From positions 7,576,501-7,640,500 of the forward strand of contig OY756965.1 of the NCBI GenBank assembly GCA_963580455.1: a stretch of DNA of 64,000 bases, in the 5' to 3' direction. The position numbers and the translations under genes are program-made. Source of the stretch: Euonymus europaeus. Taxonomy: Eukaryota; Streptophyta; Magnoliopsida; Celastrales; Celastraceae. Shown piece after piece: positions 48,903-61,900 of this stretch. Position 1 is the first letter of the stretch; every line of letters starts with the position of its first letter. The notes below the pieces were generated by a model that worked only from the letters and a program-made list of their open reading frames with translations, made no database searches and was not told the origin of the DNA.

Positions 48903-50474
48903 TAAAAATTTATTCTTTTCTTTCATCATATCAAGCTCATGTTGCAAGGAAGTAGTATTAGAAATCATTATGCATTCATGTTCATTCCATGAAACAAATT
49001 CTTCTTCTAACTCAAGCACTCTAGCTTTAAGATTATCATAATCATATGTATTCCAATTAGAGCTTTCAACCATACAAGCATTCTCATCAAGCATAGGTGA
49101 TTTTCCTTTCAAGCACTTATTCTCATCAATCAAGGCATCATACTCAAGTATCATATCATCATTTTTAGCACATATAGCAACATACTTGGCATTCAACTCC
49201 TCAAGTTCACTAACATGCATTTCATCAATTTTCATAAGTCTAGCATTTTCTTTCTTAAGTTGTTTGCACTTTCTAAGCAACATACCATGAGAATCACATA
49301 AATCATCATAATTGGAATATAATTCATGATAGGTTAAAGGAGTAGAATCTTTTACCATCTCATCTTGAGAGGATGAGTCAATTTTCTCTTCTTTTGCCAT
49401 AAGACAAAAGTGTGCCTTATGCTCCATCTCATCCTCACTTGATGAGCTTGATGATGAATCATCCCATGTTGCTTTCAATGCCTTCTTCTTCTCTTTGCCT
49501 TTCCCTTTGTGATATTTCTTGGATGCTTTGGGGCACTCGGCAATAAAGTGACCAACTTTGCCACAATTGAAACAAGTTGGTTTCTCTCTTTCCTTCTCCT
49601 TCTCCTTGTCTTTGAACTTTCGATTCTTGAATCCACCTCTCTTGTTCCTCACAAATTTCTTGAAATTCTTCACCATCATAGCCATCTCATCATCACTATC
49701 TTCACTCTCACTACTTGAAGACACTTCCCTTTCACCATGACTCATGGCCTCCCTTGGCTTAGAGGTCACGGCTAGGGCAATGCCCTTCTTCCTTTGAGGC
49801 TCCTCATCCACTCTATTTAGCACTTTCATCTCATGAGTCATCAAGCTCCCAATGAGCTCATCCAACTTCAAAGTCCTCACGTCTTTGGCCTCCTCAATGG
49901 CGGTCACCTTCTCACTCCAATTTCTAGGTAAGCTCCTTAGAACCTTTTGTACCTTGTCATGCATAGGGTAAGGTTTGCCAAGAGCATTCAAATCATTGCA
50001 TATGCATGTCAACCTATTAAACATGTCACTAATGCATTCACCTTCAAGCATTTTGAACAATTCATATTTTTGCACTAACATGTTAATTTTGCAATCTTTA
50101 ACTTGACTAGTTCCTTCATGCTTTAATTCTAACATTTTCCAAATCTCTTGAGCACTAATGCATGCACTAATATGATCATACTCACCCCTAGCTAATGCAA
50201 TATGTAACAAGTTAATTGCTTTTTCATTTAAGCTCACCTTCTTGTCATCACTCTCACTATACTCACTCTCATCCTTAGGAACTACCTTATCTCCCTCTCT
50301 CTTGGTAGGAATGAATGGTCCATTCTCTATAACTCTCCATAAGGCCATATCCATACTCCTAATAAAAATCCTCATCCTATTCTTCCAAAAACCATAGTCC
50401 TTTCCATCAAAGAACGGTGGCCTATTTGATGACAAGCCCTCACCATCATGTGGTCTAGTACTAGTGTAAGCCAT
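48900..50474 (-). CDS. gag: Gag capsid/nucleocapsid protein
   Basis: This 524-residue protein begins 56 nt after the 5' LTR. The N-terminal ~220 residues are the copia Gag region (DUF4219/UBN2 type): RPPFFDGKDYGFWKNRMRIF at about 18-37, then helical segments with EIWKMLELKHEG and LRSLPRNWSEKV. An S/E/D-rich stretch (about 241-263) and a K/R-rich stretch lead to a CCHC zinc knuckle at 301-314 (C-X2-C-X4-H-X4-C in CFNCGKVGHFIAEC), which binds RNA. The C-terminal 200 residues contain a polyserine-acidic patch and a long region rich in L, E and K that looks coiled-coil, an extension known in Sireviruses. Gag packages element RNA in virus-like particles. The frame stops at TAG (48900-48902), but the same frame continues for 142 further codons, so this stop may be a nonsense mutation within a longer Gag-Pol or a site of readthrough. 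Confidence 0.95.
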   Translation of the reverse strand: MAYTSTRPHDGEGLSSNRPPFFDGKDYGFWKNRMRIFIRSMDMALWRVIENGPFIPTKREGDKVVPKDESEYSESDDKKVSLNEKAINLLHIALARGEYDHISACISAQEIWKMLELKHEGTSQVKDCKINMLVQKYELFKMLEGECISDMFNRLTCICNDLNALGKPYPMHDKVQKVLRSLPRNWSEKVTAIEEAKDVRTLKLDELIGSLMTHEMKVLNRVDEEPQRKKGIALAVTSKPREAMSHGEREVSSSSESEDSDDEMAMMVKNFKKFVRNKRGGFKNRKFKDKEKEKEREKPTCFNCGKVGHFIAECPKASKKYHKGKGKEKKKALKATWDDSSSSSSSEDEMEHKAHFCLMAKEEKIDSSSQDEMVKDSTPLTYHELYSNYDDLCDSHGMLLRKCKQLKKENARLMKIDEMHVSELEELNAKYVAICAKNDDMILEYDALIDENKCLKGKSPMLDENACMVESSNWNTYDYDNLKARVLELEEEFVSWNEHECIMISNTTSLQHELDMMKEKNKFL

Positions 50475-50530
50475 TTGATCTAAGCTAGAATGTTAATTCT
50501 ATTACTTTGCTAACCTGCTCCGATACCAAT
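50475..50530 (-). other. 5' leader of the retrotransposon
   Basis: Only 56 bases separate the 5' LTR from the Gag ATG. The leader contains the primer-binding site and little else, so any packaging signal must overlap the LTR (U5) or gag. Confidence 0.85.
50517..50528 (-). promoter_or_regulatory. Primer-binding site, initiator Met-tRNA type
   Basis: On the minus strand, TGGTATCGGAGC starts two bases after the 5' LTR. It differs at one base from the usual plant TGGTATCAGAGC, which is complementary to the 3' end of initiator methionine tRNA and primes minus-strand synthesis. Confidence 0.92.
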
Positions 50531-52899
50531 TGAAATCACTAGGCTAACACAAGAGGGGGGGTGAATTGTGTTTTAAAAAACTAAGTATAAACCCCAAGCA
50601 CAAAACCACAACCTAAAAATTCACAAATGATTAAGGCAATGTCAAGAATGCAAATCTGCGCACTAATCGTGTAAATGCAATTTGACCTAGCAATTCAACT
50701 CAGAATGTAACGAAATTTGATATGCAATATTACAACACGTCAATGAACACTATATCAAAAATTCAGCTCAAAATTCAAAGTCTAGATATATGAACAATTC
50801 ACGGACAGATTGGTATTCTGGAAAATTAACAATCAAAAGTATACCTAGAATTCAATAATCACAAGTTGTTCAACCACAAGCAATATCCCAACAAGCAATG
50901 GCAGCAAGCAACACCCTAATATCAACTTCTAAGGCACACAAATCACCAATAACACCAATAGAATGATAATCAAAAATAAGTCACTACAAGGCAGCAAGTC
51001 TAACACACAAACAAGCAAGGAAATCAAAATAGTGTGCACAAGGATATATAGTGGTTCGGTGTTCACACCTACATCCACTACCTAAGCCCTCAAGCTTAGG
51101 ATTTCCCAATCCACTAAGGATATATGTGGTTTTGCAAGTTCACCACAAACTTAGGGTTTCCAAGAACACCCCAAACTTGTACACCAACAAGGTTTGAAGC
51201 TAACCTTAAACTTTCACACACCTCTCAAAGGTAATTCCCTCAAAAGGGACTTTTACAAGTATTTGGATTTTGGTTCTCTCAAGATTAGCTCTAGGCTATA
51301 TATGGTTGGAGAACACTCAAATTCACAAGATGTTGCTCAAATGGGTTTGGATTCAAATGTGTAGCAAACACTCTTGTAATCTCACACAAAGCTCACACTA
51401 GATCAAGAATAGGTTTAGGTGACGCTTTGTTGAAGAACTCTCAAGAACACACCAAGAGTACCCAAGGGTAGAAAGATTTTGGGGTGGTTCAAGGAGTTTT
51501 TGGATCTCTCTTTCAAATAGGAAGATGATGGCTTGAATGTAATCAAAGTGGTAGCAAGAGATCGCAAGGAAGAAGCTTGAATCAAGAAGATGAAGTTGAG
51601 AGCAAGTAAGCTTGAACACTTAGTAAAATTTGCAAATGCTTCTTCCACCTTGCAAGAATGGCCAACCCTTCTCTCTTCAAAACAAACAAAAGCCAACTCA
51701 GCCATTGGATCAATACATCTTCAAATCTTGGCCCTTGAAGCTACTTTAAATCTGGACCTTTCTTTAATTCAAATGAAATTAATCTTAGCCATTGAAGATC
51801 AAGCCGTTGGACATATTTCTCCAAGAAAGTCACCATGGGTTGCACCTTGTTTGGATCAAACACATTACTCTTCTACATGTAGCAACTTTCTCCAATGGAT
51901 GCCAAACAAGTCCATAATAAATTCTGGAAATATTACAATTGTATGTCATCTTGTCTCTCCCTTGTCTCTTCCTTGTCTCCATAGTGCAAGTGTTAGGCAC
52001 ACTACCAACCAAGTATTTCAAACTTGTATTCCCTCTACTTTATTGACTCCAAAACACATGATAAGGCTTCTTGAAGTTCTTGAGTCAATTCTCCAGCAAT
52101 AATAACACAAGTCACACGGCTGGAACCATTTCTTGCACACAAAGTGTCAAACTTGAACCAAATAGGGTTGACCATGTCCAAACTTGTCTAAATGAGCTTC
52201 AAATCATGATGCACAAATTTTCTCAATAGAATCAGCTTCATGATACTTCAAATAGTCTCATGATGATCAGTTGATTAAGCCTACAAAAAGAATAGATGAC
52301 AACACATCCCATTTTTGCTTGTAAGCTCAAAGAGCTTCAATGCTAGCACTTAGGTTAATCAACATGTTATAAGCTTAATAAAATTCAAGTAAGCACATGA
52401 TAAATCATTTCATATATAACTGAATGTGCATACAAAATTTCACTTATAACTTAGGTCATTTGATCATTCAATTTGATCATGCAAAGCTCAACTAGCCCAG
52501 TTTAATGACTACACAGGTGAATTTATTTCAACAGATAAATTGAACCCGATAAAATTAAAATTGACCTGACACTATTTGACAATGAAAAATTCCAAAGTGT
52601 CTTAAAAATAATTTTCAGAACAAGAATCAAGTCAATCAGAGCTCATATGAATAAGTTATGACTGTTCAACCAACGTGTGCGCAGTGTGATGTTGGGACAG
52701 ATTTTAGCATCGAAAAATAAGTCATTCCAGATTCATCCAATTTATATCAAACATAATCAAACATGATTCCAAATATATATAATGAAGCTTAAATCAGTAG
52801 ATATAATTCATTTCATGATTTATCCAAAGTTAAGCACAATCAAATAGTCCAATATGTATTTTTGCATCAAAACACAAATGTAGGACCTATGGTCCAACA
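50531..52899 (-). repeat. 5' LTR (2369 bp)
   Basis: This is a direct repeat of 42190-44568 with the same TG...CA ends. By hand I count about 20 substitutions and four small indels between the two, close to 99% identity. It should hold the promoter (U3) in the part nearest 52899. Confidence 0.97.
51295..51304 (-). promoter_or_regulatory. Candidate TATA box in 5' LTR
   Basis: The minus strand reads CATATATAGC, a good TATA-like string about 1.6 kb into the LTR. A competing TATATAT string lies near 51046-51053. Neither can be chosen without transcript ends. Confidence 0.3.
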
Positions 52900-52904
52900 C
52901 TTTT
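52900..52904. other. Target-site duplication CTTTT (right)
   Basis: This is a perfect match to 42185-42189; the satellite continues with AACGGTTTTGTCC. Confidence 0.95.
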
Positions 52905-55900
52905 AACGGTTTTGTCCATTTATAACTGAAAGTTGTTGTTTTGGCATCGAAATAATCTACAAAGCTTATAGTCGTAAAATTGGACATATAAGAAAAATAA
53001 AAAGTGTACATCGAGCAAGTTTGATAGTCCGAAGTTGCTCAACTCTATCTATGGATGAGCTTTTAACGGTTTGGTCCATTTTTAATAGAAAGTTATTGTT
53101 TGGCATCGAAATAATCTACGAAGCTTATACTCGTAAAATTGGACATAGAAGAACAATAAAAAGTGTTCACTGAGCGACTTTGATGGTCCGAAGTTGCTCA
53201 ACTATCTCTATGGAGGAGTTTTTAACGATTTTGTCCATTTGTCATAGAAAGTTGGAGTTTTGGTATCGAAATAATCTCGGAAGGTTATACTCGTAAAATT
53301 TGACACAAAAGAACAATAAAAAGTGTACACGGAGCAAGTTTGATGGTCCGAAGTTGAGCCCTCTCTATGGTGGAGCTTTTAACGGTTTTGTCCATTCGTG
53401 TAACTGAAAGTCGTTGTTTTGTCATTGAAATAATCTACGAATCTTAAACTCATAAAGTTGGACATAGAAGAAAAATAAAAAGTGTACACCGAGCAACTTT
53501 GATGGTCCGAAGTTGCTCAACTCTCTCTATAGAGGTGCTTCTAACGGTTTTGTCCATTTGTAACTGAAAGTTGTTGTTTTGGCATCGAAATAATCTACGA
53601 AGCTTATACTCATAAAGTTGGACATAGAAGAACAATAAAAAGTGTACACCGAGCAACTTTGATGATCCGAAGTTGCTCAACTCTATCTATGGAGGTGCTT
53701 TTAACGGTTTTCTAGATTTGTAACTGAATATTGTTGTTTTGGCATCGAAATAATCAACGAAGCTTATACTCGTAAAATTGGACATAGAAGAACAATAAAA
53801 AGTGTACACCGAGCAACTTTGATGGTCCGAAGTTGCTCAACTCTCTCCATGGAGGTGCTTTTAACGGTTTTATAGATTTGTAACTGAAAGTTGTTGTTTT
53901 GGCATCGAAATAATCAACGAAGCTTATACTCGTAAAATTGGACATAGAAGAACAATAAAAAGTGTACACCGAGCAACTTCGATGGTCCGAAGTTGCTCAA
54001 CTCTCTCTATGGAGGAGCTTTTAACGGTTTTGTCCATTTGTAACTGAAAGTCGTTGTTTTGGCGTCGAAGTAATCTACGAAGCTTATATACTCATAAAGT
54101 TGGACATAGAAGAACAATAAAAAGTGTATCCCGACCAACTTTGATGGTCCGAAGTTGCTCAACTCTCTCTATGGAGGAGCTTTTAACGGTTTTGTCCATT
54201 TGTAACTGAAAGTCGTTGTTTTGGCATCGAAATAATCTACGAAGCTTAAACTCATAAAGTTGGACATAGAAGAACAATAAAAAGTGTACACCGACCAACT
54301 TTGATGGTCCAACGTTGCTCAACTCTCTCTATGGAGGTGCTTTTAACGGTTTTGTCCATTTATAACTGAAAGTTGTTGTTTTGGCATCGAAATAATCTAC
54401 AAAGCTTATAGTCTTAAAATTGGACATATAAGAACAATAAAAAGTGTACAGCGAGCAACTTTGATAGTCCGAAGTTGGTCAACTCTCTGTATAGTGGTGT
54501 TTTTAACGGTTTTGTCCATTCGTAATAGAAAGTTGTTGTTTTGACATCGAAATAATCTAGGATGCTTATTCTCGTAAAATTGGACACAGAAGAACAATAA
54601 AAAGTGTACACCGAGCAACTTTGATGTTCCGAAGTTGGTCAACTCTTTGTATAGTGGTGTTTTTAATGGTTTTGTCCATTTGTAACTGAAAGTCGTTGTT
54701 TTGGCATCGAAATAATCTACGAAGCTTATATACTCATAAAGTTGGACATAGAAGAACAATAAAAAGTGTACAGCGAGCAACTTTGATGGTCCGACGTTGC
54801 TCAACTCTCTCTATGGAGGTGCTTTTAAAAGTTTTGTCCATTTGTAAATGAAAGTTGTTGTTTTGGCATCGAAATAATCTACAAAGCTTATAATCGTAAA
54901 ATTGGACATATAAGAACAATAAAAAGTGTACATCGAGCAAGTTTGATGGTCCGAAGTTGCTCAACTCTATCTATGGATGAGCTTTTAACGGTTTTGTCCA
55001 TTCGTAATAGAAAGTTGTTGTTTTGACATCGAAATAATCTAGGATGCTTATTCTCGTAAAATTGGACATAGAAGAACAATGAAAAGTGTACACCGAGCAT
55101 TTTTGATAGTCCGAAGTTGCTCAACTCTCTCTATGGAGGAGCTTTTAACGGTTTTGTCCATTTGTAACTGAAAGTTGTTGTTTTGGCATCGAAATAATCT
55201 ACTATGCTTATACTCATAAAGTTGGACATAGAAGAACAATAAAAAGTGTACACCGAGCAACTTTGATGATCCGAAGTTGCTTAACTCTCTCTATGGAGGA
55301 GCTTTTAACGGTTTTGTCCATTTATAACTGAAAGTTGTTGTTTTGGCATCGAAAAAATCTACTATGCTTATACTCATAAAGTTGGACATAGAAGAACAAT
55401 AAAAAGTGTACACCGAGCATTTTTGATAGTCCGAAGTTGCCCAACTCTCTCTATGAAGGAGCTTTTAACGGTTTTGTTCATTTGTAACTGAAAGTTGTTG
55501 TTTTGGCATCGAAATAATCAACGAAGCTTATACTCATAAAATTTGATATAGAAGAACAATAAAAAGTGTACCCCGACCAACTTTGATGGTCCGAAGTTGC
55601 TCAACTCTCTCTATGGAGGAGCTTTTAACGGTTTTGTCCATTTGTAACTGAAAGTCGTTGTTTTGGCATCGAAATAATCTACGAAGCTTAAACTCATAAA
55701 GTTGGACATAGAAGAACAATAAAAAGTGTACACCGACCAACTTTGATGGTCCAACGTTGCTCAACTCTCTCTATGGAGGTGCTTTTAACGGTTTTGTCCA
55801 TTTATAACTGAAAGTTGTTGTTTTGGCAACGAAATAATCTACGAAGCTTATACTCGTAAAATTGGACATAGAAGAACAATAAAAAGTGTTCACTGAGCGA

Positions 55901-58900
55901 CTTTGATGGTCCAAAGTTGCTCAACTATCTCTATGGAGGAGTTTTTAACGGTTTTGTCCATTTGTCATAGAAAGTTGGAGTTTTGGTATCGAAATAATCT
56001 CGGAAGGTTATACTCGTAAAATTTGACACAAAAGAACAATAAAAAGTGTACACGGAGCAAGTTCGATGGTCCGAAGTTTAGCTCTCTCTATGGTGGAGCT
56101 TTTAACGGTTTTGTCCATTTGTAACTGAAAGTCGTTGTTTTGTCATCGAAATAATCTACGAAGCATAAACTCATAAAGTTGGACATAGAAGAACAATAAA
56201 AAGTGTACACCGAGCAACTTTGATGGTCTGAAGTTGCTCAACTATCTCTATAGAGGTGCTTTTAACGGTTTTGTCCATTTGTAACTCAAAGTTGTTGTTT
56301 TGGCATCGAAATAATCTACGAAGCTTATACTCATAAAGTTGGACATAGAAGAACAATAAAAAGTGTACACCGAGCAACTTTGATGATGCGAAGTTGCTCA
56401 AATCTCTCTATGGAGGTGCTTTTAACGGTTTTGTAGATTTGTAACTGAAAGTTGTTGTTTTGGCATCGAAATAATCAACGGAGCTTATACTCGTAAAATT
56501 GGACATAGAAGAACAATAAAAAGTGTACACCGAGCAACTTCGATGGTCCGAAGTTGCTCAACTCTCTCTATGGAGGAGCTTTTAACGGTTTTGTCCATTT
56601 GTAACTGAAAGTCGTTGTTTTGGCATCGAGGTAATCTATGAAGCTTATATACTCATAAAGTTGGACATAGAAGAACAATAAAAAGTGTACACCGAGCAAC
56701 TTTTATGGTCCGACGTTGCTCAACTCTCTCTATTGAGGTGCTTTTAACAGTTTTGTCCATTTGTAACTGAAAGTTGTTGTTTTGGCATCGAAATAATCTA
56801 CAAAGCTTATAATCGTAAAATTGGACATGTAAGAACACTAAAAAGTGTACATCGAGCAAGTTTGTTGGTCCGAAGTTGCTCAACTCTATCTATGGATGAG
56901 CTTTTAACGGTTTTGTCCATTTGTAATAGAAAGTTGTTGTTTTGGCATCGAAATAATCTACGAAGCTTATACTCGTAAAATTGGACATAGAAGAACAATA
57001 AAAAATGTACACCGAGCAACTTTGATGTTCCGAAGTTGGTCAACTCTCTGTATAGTGGTGTTTTTAACGGTTTTGTCCATTCGTAATAGAAAGTTGTTGT
57101 TTTGACATCGAAATAATCTAGGATGCTTATTCTCGTAAAATTGGACATAGAAGAACAATAAAAAGTGTACACCGAGCAACTTTGATGTTCCGAAGTTGGT
57201 CAACTCTCTGTATAGTGGTGTTTTTAACGGTTTTGTCCATTTGTAACTGAAAGTCGTTGTTTTCGCATCGAAATAATCTACGAAGCTTATATACTCATAA
57301 AGTTGGACATAGAAGAACAATAAAAAGTGTACACCGGGCAACTTCGATGGTCCGAGGTTGCTCAACTCTCTCTATGGAGGTGCTTTTAACGGTTTTGTCC
57401 ATTTGTAACTGAAAGTTGTTGTTTTGGCATCGAAATAATCTACAAAACTTATAATCGTAAAATTGGACATATAAGAACAATAAAAAGAGTACATCGAGCA
57501 AGTTTGATGGTCCGAAGTTGCTCAACTCTATCTATGGATGAGCTTTTAACGGTTTTGTCCATTTGTAATAGAAAGTTGTTCTTTTGTCATCGAAATAATC
57601 TACGAAGCTTATACTCGTAAAATTGGACATAGAAGAACAATAAAAAGTGTACACCGGGCAACTTTGATGTGCCGAAGTTGGTCAACTCTCTGTATAGTGG
57701 TGTTTTTGACGGTTTTGTTCATTCGTAATAGAAAGTTGTTGTTTTGACATCGAAATAATCTAGGATGCTTATTCTCGTAAAATTGGACATAGAAGAACAA
57801 TGAAAAGTGTACACCGAGCATTTTTGATAGTCCGAAGTTGCTCAACTCTCTCTATGGAGGAGCTTTTAACGGTTTTGTCCATTTGTAACTGAAAGTTGTT
57901 GTTTTGGCATCGAAATAATCTACTATGCTTATACTCATAAAGTTGGACATAGAAGAACAATAAAAAGTGTACACCGAGCAACTTTGATGATCCGAAGTTG
58001 CTCAACTCTCTCGATGGAGGTGCTTTTAAAGGTTTTTTCGATTTGTAACTGAAAGTTGTTGTTTTGGCATCGAAGTAATCAACGAAGCTTATACTCATAA
58101 AATTTGACATAGAAGAACAATAAAAAGTGTACCACAACCAACTTTGATGGTCCGAAGTTGCTCAACTCTCTCTATGGAGGAGCTTCTAACGGTTTTGTCC
58201 ATTTGTAACTGAAAGTCGTTGTTTTGGCATCGGAATAATCTACGAAGCTTAAACTCATAAAGTTGGACATAGAAGAACAATAAAAAGTGTACACCGACCA
58301 ACTTTGATGGTCCGACGTTGCTCAACTCTCTCTATGGAGGTGCTTTTAACGGTTTTGTCCATTTGTAACTGAAAGTTGTTGTTTTGGCATCGAAATAATC
58401 TACAAAGCCTATAGTCATAAAATTTGACATATAAGAACAATAAAAAGTGTACATCGAGCAAGTTTGATGGTCCGAAGTTGCTCAACTCTATCTATGGATG
58501 AGCTTTTAACGGTTTTGTCCATTTGTAATAGAAAGTTGTTGTTTTGGCATCGAAATAATCTACGAAGCTTATATTCGTAAAATTGGACATAGAAGAACAA
58601 TAAAAAGTGTTCACTGAGCGACTTTGATGGTCGGAAGTTGCTCAACTATCTCTATGGAGGAGCTTTTAACGGTTTTCTCCATTTGTCATAGAAAGTTGGA
58701 GTTTTGGTATCGAAATAATCTCGGAAGGTTATACTCGTAAAATTTGACACAAAAGAACAATAAAAAGTGTACACCGAGCAAGTTTGATGGTCCGAAGTTG
58801 AGCTCTCTCTATGGTGGAGGTTTTAACGGTTTTGTCCATTTGTAACTGAAAGTCGTTGTTTTGTCATCGAAATAATCTACGAAGCTTAAATTCATAAAGT

Positions 58901-61900
58901 TGGACATAGAAGAACAATAAAGTGTACACCGAGCAACTTTGATGGTCCGACTTTGCTCAAATCTCTCTATGGAGGTGCTTTTAACGGTTTTGTCCATTTG
59001 TAACTGAAAATTATTGTTTTGGCATCGGAATAATCTACGAAGCTTCTACTCTTAAAATTTGACATAGAAAAAGAACAAAAAGTGTAAATCGAGCAACTTT
59101 GATGGTCCGAAGTTGCTCAACTCTCTCTATGGAGGCGCTTTTAACGGTTTTGACCATTTGTAATTGAAAGTTGTTTTGGCATCGAAATAATCGACGAAGC
59201 TTATACTCGTAAAATTGGACATAGAAGAACAATAAAAAGTGTACACCGAGCAACTTTGATGGTTCTAAGTTGCTCAACCCTCTCTATGGAGGAGCTTTTA
59301 ACGGTTTTGTCCATTTGTAACAGAACGTTGTTGTTTTGGCATCGAAATAATCGACGAAGCTTATACTCGTAAAATTGGACATAGAAGAACAATAAAAAGT
59401 GTACACCGAGCAACTTTGATGGTCCGAAGTTGCTCAACACTCTTTATGGAGGAGCTTTTAACGGTTTTGTCCATTTGTCATAGAAAGTTTGTGTTTTGGC
59501 ATCGAAATAATTTCGGAACCTTATACTCGTTAAATTTGACATAGAGAACAATAAAAAGTGTACACCGAGCAACTTTGATGGTCCGAAGTTGCTCAACTCT
59601 CTCTATGGTCGAGCTTTTGACGGTTTTGTCTATTTGTAATATAAAGTTGTTGTTTTAGAATCGAAATAATCTACGAAGTTTATACACGTAAAATTGGACA
59701 TAGATGAACAATAAAAAAGGTACACCGAGCAACTTTGATCTTCCGAAGTTGCTCAACTCTCTGTATAGTGGTGCTTTTAACTGTTTTGTCCATTCGTAAT
59801 AGAAAGTTGTTGTTTTGACATCGAAATAATCTATGATGCTTATACTCGTAAAATTGGACATAGAAGAACAATAAAAAGTGCACACCGAGCATTTTTGATA
59901 GTCCGAAGTTGCTCAACTCTCTCCGTGGAGGAGCTTTTAATGATTTTGTCTATTTCTCATAGAAAGTTGATATTTTGGCATCGAAATAATCTCGGATGCT
60001 TATACTCGTAAAATTTGACATAAAAGAACAATAAAAAGTGTACGCCGAGCAACTTTGATGGTCCGAAGTTGCTCAACTCTCTCTATGGTGGAGCTTTTAA
60101 CGGTTTTGTCCATTTGTAACTGAAAGTTATTGTTTTGGCATCGAAATAATCTACAAAGCTTATAATCGTAAAATTGGACATATAAGAACAATAAAAAGAG
60201 TACATCGAGCAAGTTTGATGGTCCGAAGTTGCTCAACTCTATCTATGAATGAGCTTTTAACGGTTTTGTCCATTTGTAATAGAAAGTTGTTGTTTTGGCA
60301 TCGAAATAATCTACGAAGCTTATACTCGTAAAATTGGACATAGAAGAACAATAAAAAGTGTACACCGAGAAACTTTGATGTTCCGAAGTTGGTCAACTCT
60401 CTGTATAGTGGTGTTTTTGACGGTTTTGTGCATTCGTAATAGAAAGTTGTTGTTTTGGCATCGAAATATTCTAGGATGCTTATTCTCGTAACATTGGACA
60501 AATAAGAACAATAAAAAGTGTACACCGAGCATTTTTGATAGTTCGAAGTTGCTCAACTCTCTCTATGGAGGAGCTTTTAACGGTTTTGTCCATTTGTAAC
60601 TGAAAGTTGTTGTTTTGGCATCGAAATAATCTACTATGATTATACTCATAAAGTTGGACATAGAAGAACAATAAAAAGTGTACACCGAGCAACTTTGATG
60701 ATCCGAAGTTGCTCAACTCTCTCTATGGAGGTGCTTTTAACGTTTTTTTCGATTTGTAACTGAAAGTTGTTGTTTTGGCATCGAAATAATCAACGAAGCA
60801 TATACTCATAAAATTTGACAAAGAAGAACAGTAAAAAGTGTACCCCGACCAACTTTGATGGTCCGAAGTTGCTCAACTCTCTCTATGGAGGAGCTTCTAA
60901 CGGTTTTGTCCATTTGTAACTGAAAGTCGTTGTTTTGGCATCGAAATAATCTACGAAGCTTAAACTCATAAAGTTGGACATAGAAGAAAAATAAAAAGTG
61001 TACACCGACCAACTTTGATGGTCCGACGTTGCTCAACTCTCTCTTTGGAGGTGCTTTTAACGATTTTGTCCATTTGTAATTGAAAGTTGTTGTTTTGGCA
61101 TCGAAATAATCTACAAAGCTTATAGTCGTAAAATTGGACATATAAGAACAATAAAAAGTGTACATCGAGCAAGTTTGATGGTCCGAAGTTGCTCAACTCT
61201 ATCTACGGATGAGCTTTTAACGGTTTTGTCCATTTGTAATAGAAAGTTGTTGTTTTGGCATCGAAATAATCTACGAAGCTTATACTCGTAAAATTGGACA
61301 TAGAAGAACAATAAAAAGTGTTCACTGAGCGACTTTGATGGTCCGAAGTTGCTCAACTATCTCTATGGAGGAGCTTTTAACGGTTTTCTCCATTTGTCAT
61401 AGAAAGTTGGAGTTTTGGTATCGAAATAATCTCGGAAGGTTATACTCGTAAAATTTGACACAAAAGAACAATAAAAAGTGTACACCGAGCAAGTTTGATG
61501 GTCCGAAGTTGAGCTCTCTCTATGGTGGAGCTTTTAACGGTTTTGTCCATTTGTAACTGAAAGTCGTTGTTTTGTCATCGAAATAATCTACGAAGCTTAA
61601 ACACATAAAGTTGGACATAGAAGAACAATAAAGTGTACACCGAGCAACTTTGATGGTCCGACGTTGCTCAACTCTCTCTATGGAGGTGCTTTTAACGGTT
61701 TTGTCCATTTATAACTGAAAGTTATTGTTTTGGCATCGGAATAATCTACGAAGCTTCTACTCTTAAAATTTGACATAGAAAAACAACAAAAAGTGTAAAC
61801 CGAGCAACTTTGATGATCTGAAGTTGCTCAACTCTCTCTATGGAGGTGCTTTTAACGGTTTTGACCATTTGTAATTGAAAGTTGTTTTGGCATCGAAATA

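Larger units (their letters stand above)
42190..52899 (-). mobile_element. 10.7-kb Ty1-copia LTR retrotransposon (Sirevirus-like)
   Basis: A full-length element lies on the minus strand: 5' LTR 50531-52899, primer-binding site, gag, protease, integrase, reverse transcriptase, RNase H, polypurine tract, 3' LTR 42190-44568. Integrase precedes reverse transcriptase, which defines Ty1-copia. Long LTRs, an extended coiled-coil-rich Gag C-terminus, several polypurine-like tracts upstream of the 3' LTR and the Pol sequence style suggest the Sirevirus/Maximus lineage (tentative). No envelope-like frame follows pol. The LTRs differ at roughly 20 bases plus small indels by hand count, so the insertion is young. 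Three in-frame stop codons interrupt the gag-pol frame, so this copy may be non-autonomous. Confidence 0.97.

Noticed and set aside
46039..50000. Short plus-strand frames inside gag and pol
   Set aside because: They are antisense shadows of a well-supported coding frame.
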